Origin: Solenopsis invicta
Lineage: Eukaryota > Arthropoda > Insecta > Hymenoptera > Formicidae
Assembly (NCBI RefSeq): GCF_016802725.1
Contig: NC_052671.1
Coordinates: 8,165,501 to 8,229,500 of the forward strand
DNA: 64,000 nucleotides
Reading direction: 5' to 3'
Position numbers and translations under genes: made by a program. Positions 1 to 13,800 of the stretch are shown here, one piece after another. How positions within the stretch are numbered: position 1 is the first letter of the stretch; the number at the start of each line of letters is the position of its first letter. The notes beneath the pieces were generated by a model. It was not told the DNA's origin. It was given only the letters and a program-made list of their open reading frames with translations, and did no database searches.

Positions 1-146
1 AACTGCCTTTATTATCGGCACAAATGTATTTTCGAGCAAAAATGCGTAGTAAATATGCTTATATATTAATGAGGTTTCGTTATATAATTGTAATTCACTT
101 ACCCCGATCTCGTCGAAAAGCCACAGAATGTCTTCTCTGATTGCAG

Positions 147-1759
147 TTGGCCAAGCTGGTCTTGGTGCTGTCCTGCCTCGGCAGCGATGTCCTGGCGGGT
201 CTCCTGCCGGCTAGTGGCGCAGGGGGTGGTGCTGGGGGATATCAGTACAACCGACCGGGCGGTGGTGGATTTGGTGGAGGATACGCAGGTGATACCGGTT
301 TCGGGGGTGGCAGCCGCGGTGGCGACTTTGGCATCAGCAGCTACAGAGGAAGACCCGGCCAAGCTTACGGTCCACCCGGAAGTGGCGGCGACTCTTTTGG
401 CAGACCGGGTGCAGCTGGATTTGGAGGACAATCGTCGTATAGACATCCGCAATTCGGTGAGAGTGGCAGTGGTGGATACCAAGACGGTGGTGCCGGAAGA
501 TACCAACAAGGAGGATATGGATATGGTGGACGCGACGGCGGAAGGGTACAATTATTTTTTATGTGTTTTTCATTCTTCAAATGGATAATCTAAAATAATA
601 AGAAATTATATATATTTTTTTTTTATTTATTTATTAAATATAGGATTAAATATAGGATATATTTAGGATATATAACAGAACATATAAAAAGAATGCTGCT
701 CTTTCAAAAAAATATTGTCATCAAATTTTATCTTGTATTATTATATATTAACGTGTCAGATTAATTGTATATATTTAAAATTTAGAAGAAAAGATATTTT
801 GCAAAGTAGTGCAGACTCAAAAATGTTTTTATTTAACAAAGCTTGAAAATTTAAATTTTTATTTGCGCATATTTTTTATTATAGATTTATGAATTAAATA
901 TTATGTTTGTTTCTCACCATTTTTTCGTTTGTTATATAAACGATGATAGTTTATTAAGCATTATTTCGTAGCCGCAGCCGTACAGCTTCCAATACGAGGT
1001 CGTCGATCCGCCAAGTGGTAACGATTACTCTCATCGCCAGAGCAGCGACGGTAATGTCGTTCAAGGAGAGTACAGAGTCTTGTTGCCGGACTCGAGGACG
1101 CAGATCGTTCGGTATATGGCTGATGACGCGAATGGATACAACGCAGAGGTTCAATACGAAGGACAGGCTCGTGGTGGATACGGAGGATATGGAGGAGGAG
1201 GACATCAAGGCGGCGGTTATCAAGGAGGTCAGTATATCCTTCGCACAAAATGCAATGATATGAGACAATGAATTCAAATATACGGGCACAAAATCACATT
1301 AATAATTGCGCATTTTTAAATCACAAAAGAAAAGACAATGCAATGTCAAACATAAAAAAGTTCAACATGTAAGATTGGAAATTAGATCATTTAACTAATT
1401 AATTAAAAATTATTGATACATATATCAAATAGCATAAAATTATGTAAATCACATATAAATTTGAAAAAAATTGAAGTAAAATTAATTAATTTAAAATTAT
1501 TAACAATACACAAAATTAACTATAAATAATTAAATATTATAATTATAAATTCAAAAGCAGCTTTGTTTAGATGTCCACATTTCACATTGTAGAAATTAAT
1601 AATTTTTTGACTAGAAGAGAAAAAATTTATTATAACTCTATATATATCATCATAGGCAGAGGCGGCGGTTTCGGCGGACACGGTGGTAGTTTTGGAGGCG
1701 GCTTCGGTAGCGACGGTGCCAGCAATCAATATTTGCCACCGCACAATTATCACAAATAA
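147..1759 (+). CDS. RR-type cuticular protein, pro-resilin-like (5' end outside window)
   Basis: Structural protein of the cuticle that binds chitin. Visible exons are 147-545, 972-1227 and 1656-1759, with phases 0, 0 and 1 that join cleanly at GT-AG borders; TAA is at 1757-1759. The first visible exon opens at an AG acceptor with LAKLVLVLSCLGSDVLA, the hydrophobic core of a signal peptide. The initiator Met is therefore in an earlier small exon, the usual intron-in-signal-peptide layout of cuticle genes. About 115 residues follow, rich in Gly, Tyr, Ser and Gln (GGGGFGGGYAGD type). The second exon carries the Rebers-Riddiford domain (Chitin_bind_4): YSFQYEVVDPPSGNDYSH, then GEYRVLLPDSRTQIVRYMAD and NGYNAEVQYEG. 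A Gly-rich tail ends in NQYLPPHNYHK. About 252 residues are visible. The SGNDYSH and LLPDSRTQIVRY wording points to the pro-resilin/Cpr56F-like group; the exact orthologue is not settled. Confidence 0.86.
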
Positions 1760-2218
1760 TTGTCGTCGACATGAAGCTACCTTACCAAAATACGGCATGT
1801 ACCGCATGCATCTCCGGCGACAATCATCACGGACCTCCCTCGTTTACGGCTTTTATTCTAAATACAATAATCCTTCGCTCACACACATGAGACACGAACT
1901 CTCTCCCGATCACCTATGCATCCCTGTGCATCCACAAATCACTCTTTCACCCATATTTAACGACTACACAAGAACTAATTAAGGATAACTTGCATATGCA
2001 TGCATGAGTGTATGTATTTATATATATGATATATATAATTTTGTACATGATAACTGTATTATCAAACATACGCTTGTATCTTCCGCTAAGCGATTATCAA
2101 ACTCTTATGTACGTATTTATACGAGCTTGTAGTAAAACATGAATGTAAAGTACTCTTTCTACTTTATATTGTTTTCCCAATTTATCCTCAATCTATGCTT
2201 TAATCAAATCATTAGTCA

Positions 2219-2224
2219 AATAAA
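2219..2224 (+). terminator. Candidate poly(A) signal of the cuticular protein gene
   Basis: Canonical AATAAA about 460 bp downstream of the stop codon, in an AT-rich context. Other A/T-rich hexamers lie nearby, so use of this one is inferred. Confidence 0.35.
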
Positions 2225-4173
2225 ATTTTCGTTCGACATTTTATTTTGAACAATTGCCCGAAGAGTGTCAACATTTATAACGGTATTTTAACTACTCAGA
2301 TTGTTATATACAGCACAGAACATTTAAGCAATATATCAGAAAATTTATTGCTGAAATATTGTTGAAAATATTGTTGCATCATTGCTGGAATAATCTGCGG
2401 AGCATACACAAACACAATATGTGTTGTGTGTATGAGTAATATTTTGTACAAAAAACACAATTTCTGTAAACACAATTTTGAATAATTTAAGATTACTTAA
2501 CCAAAAAGTTGAATCTTTCTGAGATCATACTCATTGAAAATTTTATTCAGTATCCTAAAAGCAATCACATATAAAAAATTTAGCCAATTTGATAGAAGCC
2601 ATTTTTTCCATATAAAGCGTGCGGGCTCCTTTATAAATAAAATTATTTATCTACTTATTTATTAATTCATTTATTTATTAATACGAAAAATTAGAATAAA
2701 TCGAGAGAATGTACAGTAAGCGCGAGGAGCTCCATTTCTGCATTCTTTGGCTGGGCGTCAATCTAATTAATCAATTTAATCGTTAATAAATCGGTTAATA
2801 ATGTCAAAATTGAAAAAGAATTAGTTCAAAACTTTTAGTTTAAAATTCCATCTTTGTTCATTCCCTGAAATATTGATTTATTAAGAGTTATGGGACACCT
2901 TATATACTACATCAAAATGGCAGTTTTAATATCTTGTGATAAACATCTAATATTTTTTATAAGACGTTCGTAATGATTCTTCGCATAATATCCAATGCAA
3001 ACAATTATTATAAAATATATTGAATAAAACCGTTTGTTCTATCTAATGACTGCCAAATTTAACAACACTGAAATTTTCAAACTGTCGAAATAGAGAGGTA
3101 CTTTGTAATTCTTAAAATATTAAAAATGTAAACATAACGCGAACTAATCAATTCTAGAGATCCTCAAATAAGAGATTAGACACCGTATCCTAAATATAGA
3201 GAAATGTGTAACTTAAAATGAGAAGCATTTATAAAATAAAATAGATCTATCTCACTGGGGTTGATTGAGAGCTCTAAATGTGGAGAGAATATATATACAT
3301 GATTTTTAAAATGTTATACATGAAATCATAAAAACTTTGAATTTACAAACAGATACTCTTTCGATGATATTTATATCGCAAAATTAGAAAAATTATAAAC
3401 TGGTTTCATTATTTGATCTTGAATCATTTCGGCGATGATACTTTCGTAATTTTACACTCTAACAATATTAACAATAACTAACAATATCAGTTCATACGTA
3501 GTTTTTCCGTACGGAGAATTATTATTAGACATTATTTAAAATTTTATTCAAATAATATACACTATATACTTATAATTTTTATTCTGCATCGTTACATAAT
3601 GTGAAAGTGCAAGATTTAGCAGTATCCTGGTGAGTAATGAAGATCGTTTTAAACTTGACATTGCTCTTTAAAGTTACACTCATTCTTCTGGTATTTTAGA
3701 GTTTAATGCGTTTTTAATCCATCTGGCCTACTAACTTTAAAAAAATAAATATTTTATTTAGATCTATTGATTGACCATAGACTATTACTCTCTCGCACTT
3801 CATGGAATACGATTTTTAATCAATTTAATTGAAAATGATTAAAATAAATCTAAACACGTTCAGCAGGAAATTAATTCTAATTGGTGCATCCGTTTTTAAT
3901 TATGATATGTGTAAAATTACTCAATAAATTTGTTGGATTTTCGTAAATTGCTTGTACACTAAGTTCCACCTTGATACATTTTCCCCTTTTTACATTACTT
4001 TTCGTTATCTCATTCTAATATGTCTATCTCATGTTATCTTAAGCATTTTTAACATCATGGTGAATCAGTTAAGTTGTTTAAACGTGATATCCAATCTTAC
4101 TGGAGGATCTCAAATTCCATTTAAGAAAAAGAAATAGAAATTTAGTGTACCATAGAGAATAAATCAAGAAACA

Positions 4174-4347
4174 CAGTAGTAGTAGTAGTGGTAGTGATAG
4201 TGATAGTGGTAGTGGTAGTGGTAGTGGTAGTGGTAGTGGTAGTGGTAGTGGTAGTGGTAGTGGTAGTGATAGTGGTAGTGGTAGTGGTAATGGTAGTGGT
4301 AGTGGTAATGGTAGCGGTAGTGATAGTGATAGTAGTAGTAGTAGTAG
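4174..4347. repeat. (TAGTGG)n hexanucleotide microsatellite
   Basis: About 170 bp of TAGTGG units with scattered TAGTGA, TAGTAG and TAATGG variants. Open frames across it encode only poly-Val, poly-Thr/Ile or Leu-Pro repeats and are not genes. It is not the TTAGG telomere repeat of Hymenoptera. Confidence 0.95.
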
Positions 4348-4714
4348 CTTCAAGTAAACGCTTCAAATAGGGCTTATTAAAAATAATTAAATCTAAATAA
4401 TTAAACAAAGACACAATTAAAAGTCAAGAAGATTTTAAAGCATATAGGTATCATCTATTTTTATACATTTTTAATAGTTTCTGATTTAATTCTTTGTATA
4501 CATAAAAAAAAACTTCCTAGTATTTATAACAAATAGCAATAATGACGAACCAATTTCAATAATTTCTGAAAAAAATTTAATGTAAAGACAATTTTGAAAA
4601 TAATATTAAAATATCAAAATTAAAAATTAAAGAAGAAATTACAGTACAATATAACATTCTTGAATTACTGTAATTATTTAATATATTTAACATGTAACGT
4701 TTATATATTGTTCA

Positions 4715-5000
4715 TTAACCCTAACTCCCCACACCTATTTTTGATTATCTTCTTCCTCACCTATGAGTTTATAGGACTCTGTAACTTTAAGGACCCTGTG
4801 CAACATTTCTGAACAAACAGCATATTTTTTAGCTCATAATATATAAAATCAATACCTGAAAGTCTGATAAAGATGCTAAACGAGATCTGAATCAAAAATA
4901 TTTTATTCTCAAGTAATTAAAAAAAAATTGCGTTGCACAAAATCGCAAAAACATGAGTACTCGCATAGGGTCCATTAGACCCATGTGTAAGGAGGATTAA
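4715..5000. mobile_element. Short TTAA-bounded element, possibly piggyBac-type MITE
   Basis: A 278-bp segment lies between two TTAA tetranucleotides (4715-4718 and 4997-5000). Read inward, the ends are similar: left has CTCCCCACACCT near its end, right has CTCCTTACACAT, 9 of 12 matching. GGACCC and GGGTCC motifs lie inside. TTAA target duplication and ends with C-rich inverted repeats are known traits of the piggyBac superfamily. There is no coding capacity. TTAA is common in AT-rich DNA, so this is tentative. Confidence 0.4.
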
Positions 5001-5735
5001 ACATAGTAAACATGTAAAATTTTTATTTACTTTTTCATAGTAATTTATAATTAATAAATTTGTATTTTATATTTAATAAACTTGAGTACTAAATCTAAAT
5101 TGAAATTTAATGAAGCTTTCCTATTTATTTTAATACATAATATTCATTAAAAAATATTTTTAAAAGTATCAAAAAAATAAATCAACAGTGTTTTACAAAA
5201 ATCTATTTTTATAAAATTGATCTAATTTTTAATAATAAAATTGTATCGCAATAATTATATTGTAACAAAATTTTCTTTTAATATAAACTCGTTATCAATG
5301 AAGGCATTGTTATTTTCCACAGACCACGTTATAATAGATAAAATAATAGAATTCTAAATAGAACAATATATAAAAAGACTTATTACATATAAATTGTTAT
5401 AAAACAACATCGTTGTTTGAATATCATCAGAACAGTACTTCAAACAACAACAAAATGTATCATATCATCAGTTTTCCTTACAGATAAATGTAAATTTAAA
5501 CAAATTATTGAAAAAATTCTCTTATTTCAAAATAAATGTTTAACATATAAATGAGAATTTTTACTTAAGTACTATTGTTAAATGAATGTAAAATTTCTTT
5601 GGCATTATGATTGTAAAATAAATTGCTATATTATAAAGAATCTTTTCAATGTAAAAATATATTATTAATCACCTTCATCAAATATCGTTGTCAGAAGTTA
5701 TATTAGATCTGTTATGCATTCCTCCAAAATCTGAC

Positions 5736-8700
5736 TCACGTGTGTCCTTGACCTATATATAGAAAAATTTAAATAAAATTTCCGTAAACATTTGTGTATA
5801 GTTCAATAACTGAAAATTACCTTTGCCTAAAGGCGCTTTTTTTATTGTATTTATTCGAGATCTGATAGATACGCCTCTTCCACCTACATATGCAGACATT
5901 TTCCAATTAGTTGCAAGTAATTAATGTAATTAAAAAATTATAATCAATTATTATATTGGATATGTATAATGATACAGTTACATCATATTAACTTACCAAT
6001 AGGAGGAAAGCTTTCATCATCTGATAGCAAAAAGTCTTTTGCACATCCAAGAAAAGGCGGTTCTAAAAACAATAAACAATATAACGTAAAATATAATAGA
6101 TATAAATATAAATATGTTATGTGTGCAATAGAATTATTTTATTAATGAAAAATAGATAAATTATATAAAATATTCCATCGTCTATAATTTAAATAGATAA
6201 TTTTCTAAACTTACGTTCAATATTTGGAGGTCTCATTGGTTTTTCATTCAACTAAAAAAAAAAAAGTAAATTTAGTATGTACAATATTTTTAAATCAATG
6301 TAATGTAAAAAATATATAAGAGAACATACATAGTTTGGTACATTTTTAGTATTTTCTTCAATAGTTGTTTTAACAGATTTATCAACAGAATTTTTAGGTT
6401 TATCAACACTGGTAGATTCTTGTACTTTACTGTAATCAATAATTTGTACTGGTTTCGATTCTTTTCGGCGGCGCATTTCGTCTTCATATGTTCTACCAGA
6501 AACTTTTATTCTATGTTGCTCACTCACCTATTACGAGATAATTAATAGAAATCTTCATTGATGAAAATATTGCATAAAATTTATAAAACTAATTAAACAT
6601 ATATAATGTACCTGTTCATGCATAAATCACTATACTAGCATATTTTTAATATATTATACTCACGCCTGTCATAGATAAAATTGCACTGGACTCAGGTGTA
6701 GATTTGGAAGCAGAATCCTTAACTTTTAGGTTACTCAGCAAATTTGTCACGACAGAAAAGTTCTCTTGTTCAGGCTTTGTAAGAGGTTTATGTACCCCTG
6801 ACTTCATTTCGATCCCAAGTGGTTCACAAAACTCATCACATAATGTCCATGCCCATTGGTACAACACAGATTTACTGCACCATTCACTTCCTCCATCAAT
6901 ATATTTATGAAGCTAAATATTACAAAAAAAAAATAATATTATGAATATAATTCAATTTATTATGAATATAATACACAATGTTATAAAATAATAAAATTTC
7001 CTACATGACATTCAAATCCTTTATCAAAGATATACGTATAGCGTGTAAACACGTTTTCAGCATAAACAGGAATAAACCGCATATCTCGATCTGTCCTTTT
7101 TCTGTAGTTTTCATTTGCCAAATGATTAAACAATGACTCCATTTCGTAAATTATAAATTGGTTCTCTTCGTCTGAAACAGAAACAAATTTATTTAAATAC
7201 ATATTAGCATATAGCATTTACAATGTATTTAAGTTTCTATTTGGCTATAGAAGAGAAAAATAATTTTCAAATATTCCTTGTATATTTTTTAAATTATACA
7301 TACTTTTTACTTTACTTTTTAATATAATTGCCATCTAAGTTGAGATATTTTATCATATTATTTTTATTCTTTAATATAACGAGATATTTAATGGAATTCA
7401 ACAGAAATTCAATAAAAATCATAAAGTGAAGAAAAATATTAAAAAATGAGTTAAACTATTAACAGCAGAATTTTCTTTAAATAAGATATATAAACAAAAA
7501 ACATTATACCATAAGTATCTCAATTTAAACAATATTATGTTGCAATAAAAAAGAAATTTAAGAAATATATATACATATATCTATAACTATATATAAAAGT
7601 AAATATCTTAAAAACCCATTTTTAAACTTGTAACAGATAAAAAAGAAAGTAAGATATAATTGTATTTGCTTGTCTTGCATTTAAACATGGAATTGTTAAA
7701 ATATTTAAAAAATGTGATAAAACTGTACTTACTTGCTGCTTTACATAGTCTTGATATCAAAGATTGCACTGGATCGTAGAATTTTTTTGTTGTATAAAAA
7801 TAAGGATATTTATCCCCAAGTTTTCTACATTCTAGAAATTTGACCAAATCGTCATACATATTAGCAAAATTAGTCTCTCCACCTGGATATTCTACTGGGA
7901 TATTATGAGAATTTTGACTTTCCTCCATTGCCTCCCGTCTATATCCCAAAGGAATTGGGGCACTAACAATTGCATGATGTACATCCTCTATACCCTTCTC
8001 AAGTGAGAAGATTCCAAATGCATATTCAGCCGGGAAATAATCAGAACAGTTGTTAACAATCATGTGGAAAAAATGGTTAACATGTACAAAGCAAAATTTT
8101 GATTGTGACAAAACTGCAATAACAAAAGTATTATTTGTACATTTTAATCTAGTAACTTAACATATTGTATTTATTAAAATTAGTATATTGTACTTGAATC
8201 TCATTGCTTCATATTTGCAAAATTTTGGACCCAAAAAGAAAAAATTATTTCCTCTTGTTAAATTTTGTGTACAGATCATGATACCATTTAATATACTTGT
8301 TATTCTTTGTGACTTCATCTTTTTAAAACAAAGTCACAATTTTCAAAATGTAAAAAGCATTAAATATGCAGTAAGATACTTTCAAATTAATTTATATAAT
8401 AAATTATATTTTATTATGCTACTTACTATTAAGATTTGCAGCTGAATCAACTATGTGTTTTATATTTTCCTGCATCTTCATCTTAAACAACTCTGCTTCT
8501 TTTTGCTTCTGTTCCAGCATAGATATTGACTCTCCGTATGATGTTTTCTTATCTTGGTTTGATATTTGTGACTTAATTTTATCTTGTTTGGCCATTTCTT
8601 CGTATGGGGCTTTTTCAGGTTTACTTAAATTCTGATAAAAAAAAAAAGAAAATATTTTATTACAAAATTAAAGAATAGAATGTATACTAAGGTATAAAAT

Positions 8701-9585
8701 AAAATATTTTTTATTATATATTTACTTTGTCATAATATATAACATTTGAATTATTTTTATACATGGAATAAACAAACTTTTTCATATCAAATTCTTTGAG
8801 AACACATTCTAAACACTTATCAATAATTATAGTCGTTAATATCTTATAATTTCTTATAAAAAGCACTTATCAATAATTATAGCCACTAATATTTTATAAC
8901 TTCTTATAAAAAAAAAGAAAAAAAGCATAGGTCCTAAGAATATAGAATTCACTGTTAAAAAATACAACATATGTATGTATACATATTTTTATAAATATTA
9001 TTAAAATCAATTATCTTTTCTTATTTTAACAGATATAAAATCTTAAAATTAACATGTCATTTATTGTTGAGAAAAAGATAGTGAATTATACTTGCTAATT
9101 TATATGCTTAAACAAAAAAAAATATTCTCAATGTCTTAGTAATTTCTTAGGGCATTTAATTCTAACCTATTTTTTTCTGATTTATTATGCTCTCGTATAT
9201 TAACTGTACGTTCAGACGAAGGACAAACTCTTGAAACTAAGTCACTTCCTTTCTTTCTCTCCAATATCTAATTTACCATCAAATGTGTTTTTAGCTCTCA
9301 ATTCAACTTTGTTGGTATTTAATTAGCATTTAATTCTTCAATGCGTTAGTATTTATTTAGCGCTGAAAGCTAAACTTAAAGACAATATCAAAAATTGAAA
9401 ATGCTAGAATCGCACATGTGAATTTGATTCTTTTGTAAAGACATTACCCGCCATTCGTCGTTACAATCTGGATCCTGTTGAACGTCTTTGAATCCATTAG
9501 GAAACTTGCGCCCTTTCGCCTCCTCGCGTTTCTTCCAAGAGGCCATGAAAAAAAAGAATGCATTTCTGCCTTTGGCCTTCGGCAT
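5736..9585 (-). CDS. mael: Maelstrom (HMG-box piRNA pathway protein)
   Basis: Germline protein needed for piRNA-guided transposon silencing, in nucleus and perinuclear nuage. Ten exons: 9448-9585, 8427-8631, 7733-8113, 7005-7171, 6664-6912, 6330-6527, 6215-6251, 5997-6062, 5821-5883 and 5736-5752; all junctions are GT-AG and phases agree, giving 506 residues (human protein about 434). The start MPKAKGRNAFFFFMASW matches the family N-terminus. The HMG box is residues 1 to about 70 (FPNGFKDVQQDPDCNDEWR, then KPEKAPYEEMAKQDK). The Mael domain runs about 116-330: CFVHVNHFFH, FPAEYAFGIFSLEKGI, VHHAIVSAPIPLGYR, SHNIPVEYPGGETNF, then GSEWCSKSVLYQWAW. The family's metal-binding Glu-His-His-Cys set probably corresponds to E144, a His of DVHHAI, the His of NSHNIP and the Cys of SEWC. 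The tail is low complexity (GGRGVSIRSR). The last short exon is the least certain, because another frame there stays open longer. Confidence 0.92.
8814..8913. repeat. 50-bp tandem duplication in maelstrom intron 1
   Basis: Two adjacent units (8814-8863 and 8864-8913), each beginning CACTTATCAATAATTATAG and ending near TTCTTATAAAAA, with a few substitutions. Intronic, with no visible coding effect. Confidence 0.8.
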
Positions 9586-10857
9586 TTTGCTCCAGCAAGA
9601 ATAAGATCACTTTCAGTTGCAAATGATCTGAACGTCAACAATCGTCAGCAATCAATCAGCAATGGAGCAATGCAGCAAAGTAGCAAAAACAAGTTAAGAC
9701 TCGAGGCAAGTCAGGGCTAGAGAACCTTTAGGAGTGAGAGGCTTCTTCTTTCTTTGCTTGTACTTTGGTTTATTGGTTTCTCGCTTTCTTCGAAAACAAA
9801 GTACTGCGTAATTAGATGAGTGAGAGGCTACGAAAGGCTCCGATCCACTTGATGCTACAAAGCGAAAGTGAGCGAAAGCTTTTATACAATCAAATGGACC
9901 TCATCATGGCCCGCAGCCTGTAACGCTTGAAACTCGAAACACCCTCGCACACTAACGACCTCGTTTATTTTCGTTCGGAATGTGAACTACAAGTCACATA
10001 CATCTTGCGACCGTATCGTTAAAATCGTATCTCGTAAAATAGATGTGGTTCGTATCCGTGGTAAAAATAAATAGTAGATGCAACCAGGTGCAGCTTTTTT
10101 TGATTCATACATTTAAATTTGACAAGAACTAAGAACAAGGAGAATATTAACAAAACCATATTAAAGAATTTTATAAATTACTTTCTTTCCTAAACACAGC
10201 CATTGTTTTGTAAATTTAAAGAGATTCTAACTAATAAAATAAAGATGAAAATTAAGAATAACAAAAATGCAATTAAGTCTTGACTTTTAATTATAAATGT
10301 TTGAATATTTATATAAAATGTGATAAAAGCATAAAAATATTTAAACATAATAAAAAACAAAGCATCCACTGAAATTTTTTTATTCTTTTATGATCATAAA
10401 TATTTGAATAATCATGTAAAAAGTGCCTATAGTATGTGAATACTTAAACATTCACAATTAAAAAATTTAAACAAAAATTTAATGGTAATTTTGTTATTTT
10501 TAATTTTCTTTTTACTTTCAATATGTATAAAACGTTTGAGACGTGTCAGAAACAATATTAATTCTATATATTTTTATTCAAAAATTTGAATATTTAAAAT
10601 TATTGTGTATCATAGAATAGATAACAAAATAATTTTTTTTCATGAAGAATTAACAGTCTACAAGCATAATAAAAAATGGATAAACATCAATACTTTTATG
10701 CAAACTGTATTTCGAGGCAAAAATCTACAAAATATATTCGAAAAATAATTTTCTGGAAATATTATTAGAAAATAAGTTCATATGAATACATATTTCTTAT
10801 GTATATTTTAAGCGTATATATTTCTAACTAGAAGAACTTGTGATATCTTATTGAAAA
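9586..10857. other. Intergenic: maelstrom upstream region and gephyrin 3' side
   Basis: 1.27 kb between the maelstrom start and the gephyrin stop, both on the minus strand. The first 450 bp next to maelstrom are less AT-rich and probably hold its promoter and 5' UTR; I saw no clear TATA box. The rest is AT-rich and should include the gephyrin 3' UTR. No other gene seen. Confidence 0.6.
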
Positions 10858-13800
10858 CTATTTAAAACCAATAAGCATTGCTGGTACAATGTCGGCTTTA
10901 CTCAACATCTGTTTCTTCTCTGTTCGCCCCGGTAACATTAGAAGCGCATTAGCACCTTTGCAACTGAGTAATTTACTACTGATTTGATTTCCCGTGCTGT
11001 AAGCCAATGGAAGCATTTCTTTGTTATTCCACTTCAAGATCACTCTTGCATATTCGGGACGTGAATCCAAATTGTATGACGACGTTAACTGTAATGTTAA
11101 AACAACATTTTACACTTATCGTGCCGCATTACCGTTTCACAAATTGTAATGATGATATGAGACAAACCGCAGCTTGCACTATAACCGGCTCCGATGAGTC
11201 GTTGCGCATCTCGTTCAAAAGCGGTAAGAGAAACAAATGTGCAGTAACGGTGGCTGACACCGGATTTCCCGGCAAACAAAGGAAATATTTCTTTTTATCT
11301 AAATACGTGCACGTTGCAAATGTTGTTGGTTTTCCCGGTTTCATATTTACACGCCCTTTGAGAGAATACATTTAATATTTCGTACAAGAAACATATATTT
11401 AAATACATTAATTTAAACATGATTAAAAAAAGGGTACCAAAGTGTATTGTAGCTTTGAAATATGTCTCTAAAATTGGCTTCAACAAATCTTTGTCACCCA
11501 TTGACACGGAGCCTGTTGTCACAAGTACATCTACTTTTTCTAGAGCCTCCTTAATTTTGTTTATCATCTGATCAACACTATAATATTATATATTATATTA
11601 ATAATAAATTTAATATTGATTCTTTATCACTATATTAATAAATCACTTCATTAACCTTCGAGTGTTTATATATAATATTTGGTAAATTTTTATCGAAGTA
11701 CTAATTCAAGTTTAGTAGTTTTCGTTACTAAAATTTTGGTACCTTAAACATTTAATACGCTTACATTAAAATAATATTAGCTTAGTTATTCTAACATCTA
11801 GCTACCTGTAAAACAGAAAAAAGTAATAGAAAATTCTTAATTTTGTAAGTGAATTTTCTAGATTAATATTAAGAAAAGTATGAGTAATACTCTAAGGTTA
11901 ATAAATATAATAAAAAAATATAATACAATGTGCTGAGAATAAATTTTGACATACTTGTCAACTGCAATTCCGAAATCCAAAGAATCAAAGCCATTCTCTT
12001 TTAATAGTGAAATGAGAGTTATTTTGTTGCTGTCGTAGACCTTTCCTGGTTTCAAAGGCTCTCCAGCTTCCTGTAATTCGTCTCCTGTTGACAATATACC
12101 TATATCTGGATGTTTAGTAACTGTAACATGCTTCCTGCCGCAAGCCATCAGAAGTCCCATTTCCGCTGAACCAATACACGTGTTTGAATTTAATACTAAG
12201 CTTCCTTTTTTTATATCGGAACCAATAGGTCTTCAATAACAAACAATAATAAACACAAATAATAAATAAATTTCTACCAAAAATAAAATAAAACCTTTTT
12301 TAAGAATGACAAAGCTTATTGAGCCTTGTACCTGATATCTTGTCCTTCTTGAGGTACAGTCATTATCTCAATTTCCATTTCTTCCATGTTGTCAACGCTT
12401 TTTGATATTAACTTTGTGTCCTCAACTTGTACAACCGCTGTTGCTTCTACAATCAGGCAAAAAAAGATGTAAATCGTTTATCGTGAGTAAATCAATATAA
12501 ATTTAATTACAATTGTTTACCATCGGGAACAGGCGCTCCAGTATTCACGCGTACGCAAGTGCCACGTTCAATAGACACTAGAAGAAGAGGCTAAAAAAGT
12601 GTATTAATCAATAGTCTTATTCGAATCTTACTGGATCTTCGTGCCAATATTTCTTGTGTGATTTTACATACATTTTACTTTATAATATTTGGGAAAGGGA
12701 TAAGTGCTTATTATCATCATTATTATTATTAAAGTGAGTATCAATTTAATATTGTGACGTTTACTATTCTTATTTCAACTTAAATCTGTGTTATAAAACT
12801 GAAAATTAATTCGGGGCATAGTTTGACAAAGTTGAAAATGTATATAAAGTTACTCAAGAAATATTTAGCACAAAGATCCAGTTATGATCAATAAGGCTAT
12901 TATTTCATTAAACGTATTTTCACATATTGGTCTATATTACTTCTATTATTATTTTCATTTACTATCTTCTATGTATGGCATTAAATATTTGTTATTATGA
13001 CTTACAGCGGTCCCTGCTTGCACACTACTCAACACCTTTCTTCTGCCCTTTCCATCGCTCGCTAACACTGCATATCCGTCTTTTATGGAAGCTCTGAATG
13101 GTGGAAGATCGCAATTGGAATATACATCCTCAGATAATATTCTACCGTAAGCATCTTTCACATTCACAGTCTCTACAATTCTTTTTTCATCTACACTCAT
13201 ACATATTATTCTCACTGCTTCTTCCACAGAAATCATAGGAAATGGAGATTCTCTAAGGCGTGTTGTCACATTCTCGAAGTTCGTCTGAAACTATCTAATT
13301 TTACTACACAATTTCATGTAAAATTATTTTGTTTTCAAAATAAAATAAAATATCTCACTGGAATTCTACAAGAAGTATTGTGCGAACAAGATGTAACATT
13401 ATGTTGCACAACATTATGCGTATCTTTAACTTTTGCTTTATTGTCCAAGATCAAATCTACGGCATGCGGAATGGCAGGCGCGATTGCAGTAAAGCATTCT
13501 ATTGCAGCCTTATGTGAACCTGGTAAATTAATAATTAGGGTCCTTTTTCGTATTCCACATACAGCTCTGAAAATATTATAAGTTGTAGCTTTAAAGAGAT
13601 TTCAGTGTAAATATAGTAACTTAGTGACTTTACCGAGAAAGCATTGCCAAGGGGGTGATTTTTAGACTCGCCTCGAGCATCGCTACAGACAATCCAGGAG
13701 CTTCTTTATCGATAACTTTCCTGGTTGCCTCGGGAGTAACATCTCTCCTGGAAAATCCTGTGCCACCAGTGGTAAGAATGACGTCAGTTTTTCTTTGATC

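Larger units (their letters stand above)
1760..5735. other. 3' UTR and intergenic DNA, no further gene seen
   Basis: AT-rich spacer between the convergent cuticular protein gene (+) and maelstrom (-). A polyadenylation signal AATAAA at 2219-2224 is a plausible 3' end for the cuticle gene. The rest holds a hexanucleotide repeat (4174-4347) and a short TTAA-bounded element (4719-4996). The only long open frames are translations of the hexanucleotide repeat. Confidence 0.6.

Noticed and set aside
4078..4414. Long frames of Leu-Pro, Thr and Val repeats
   Set aside because: Pure products of the TAGTGG microsatellite.
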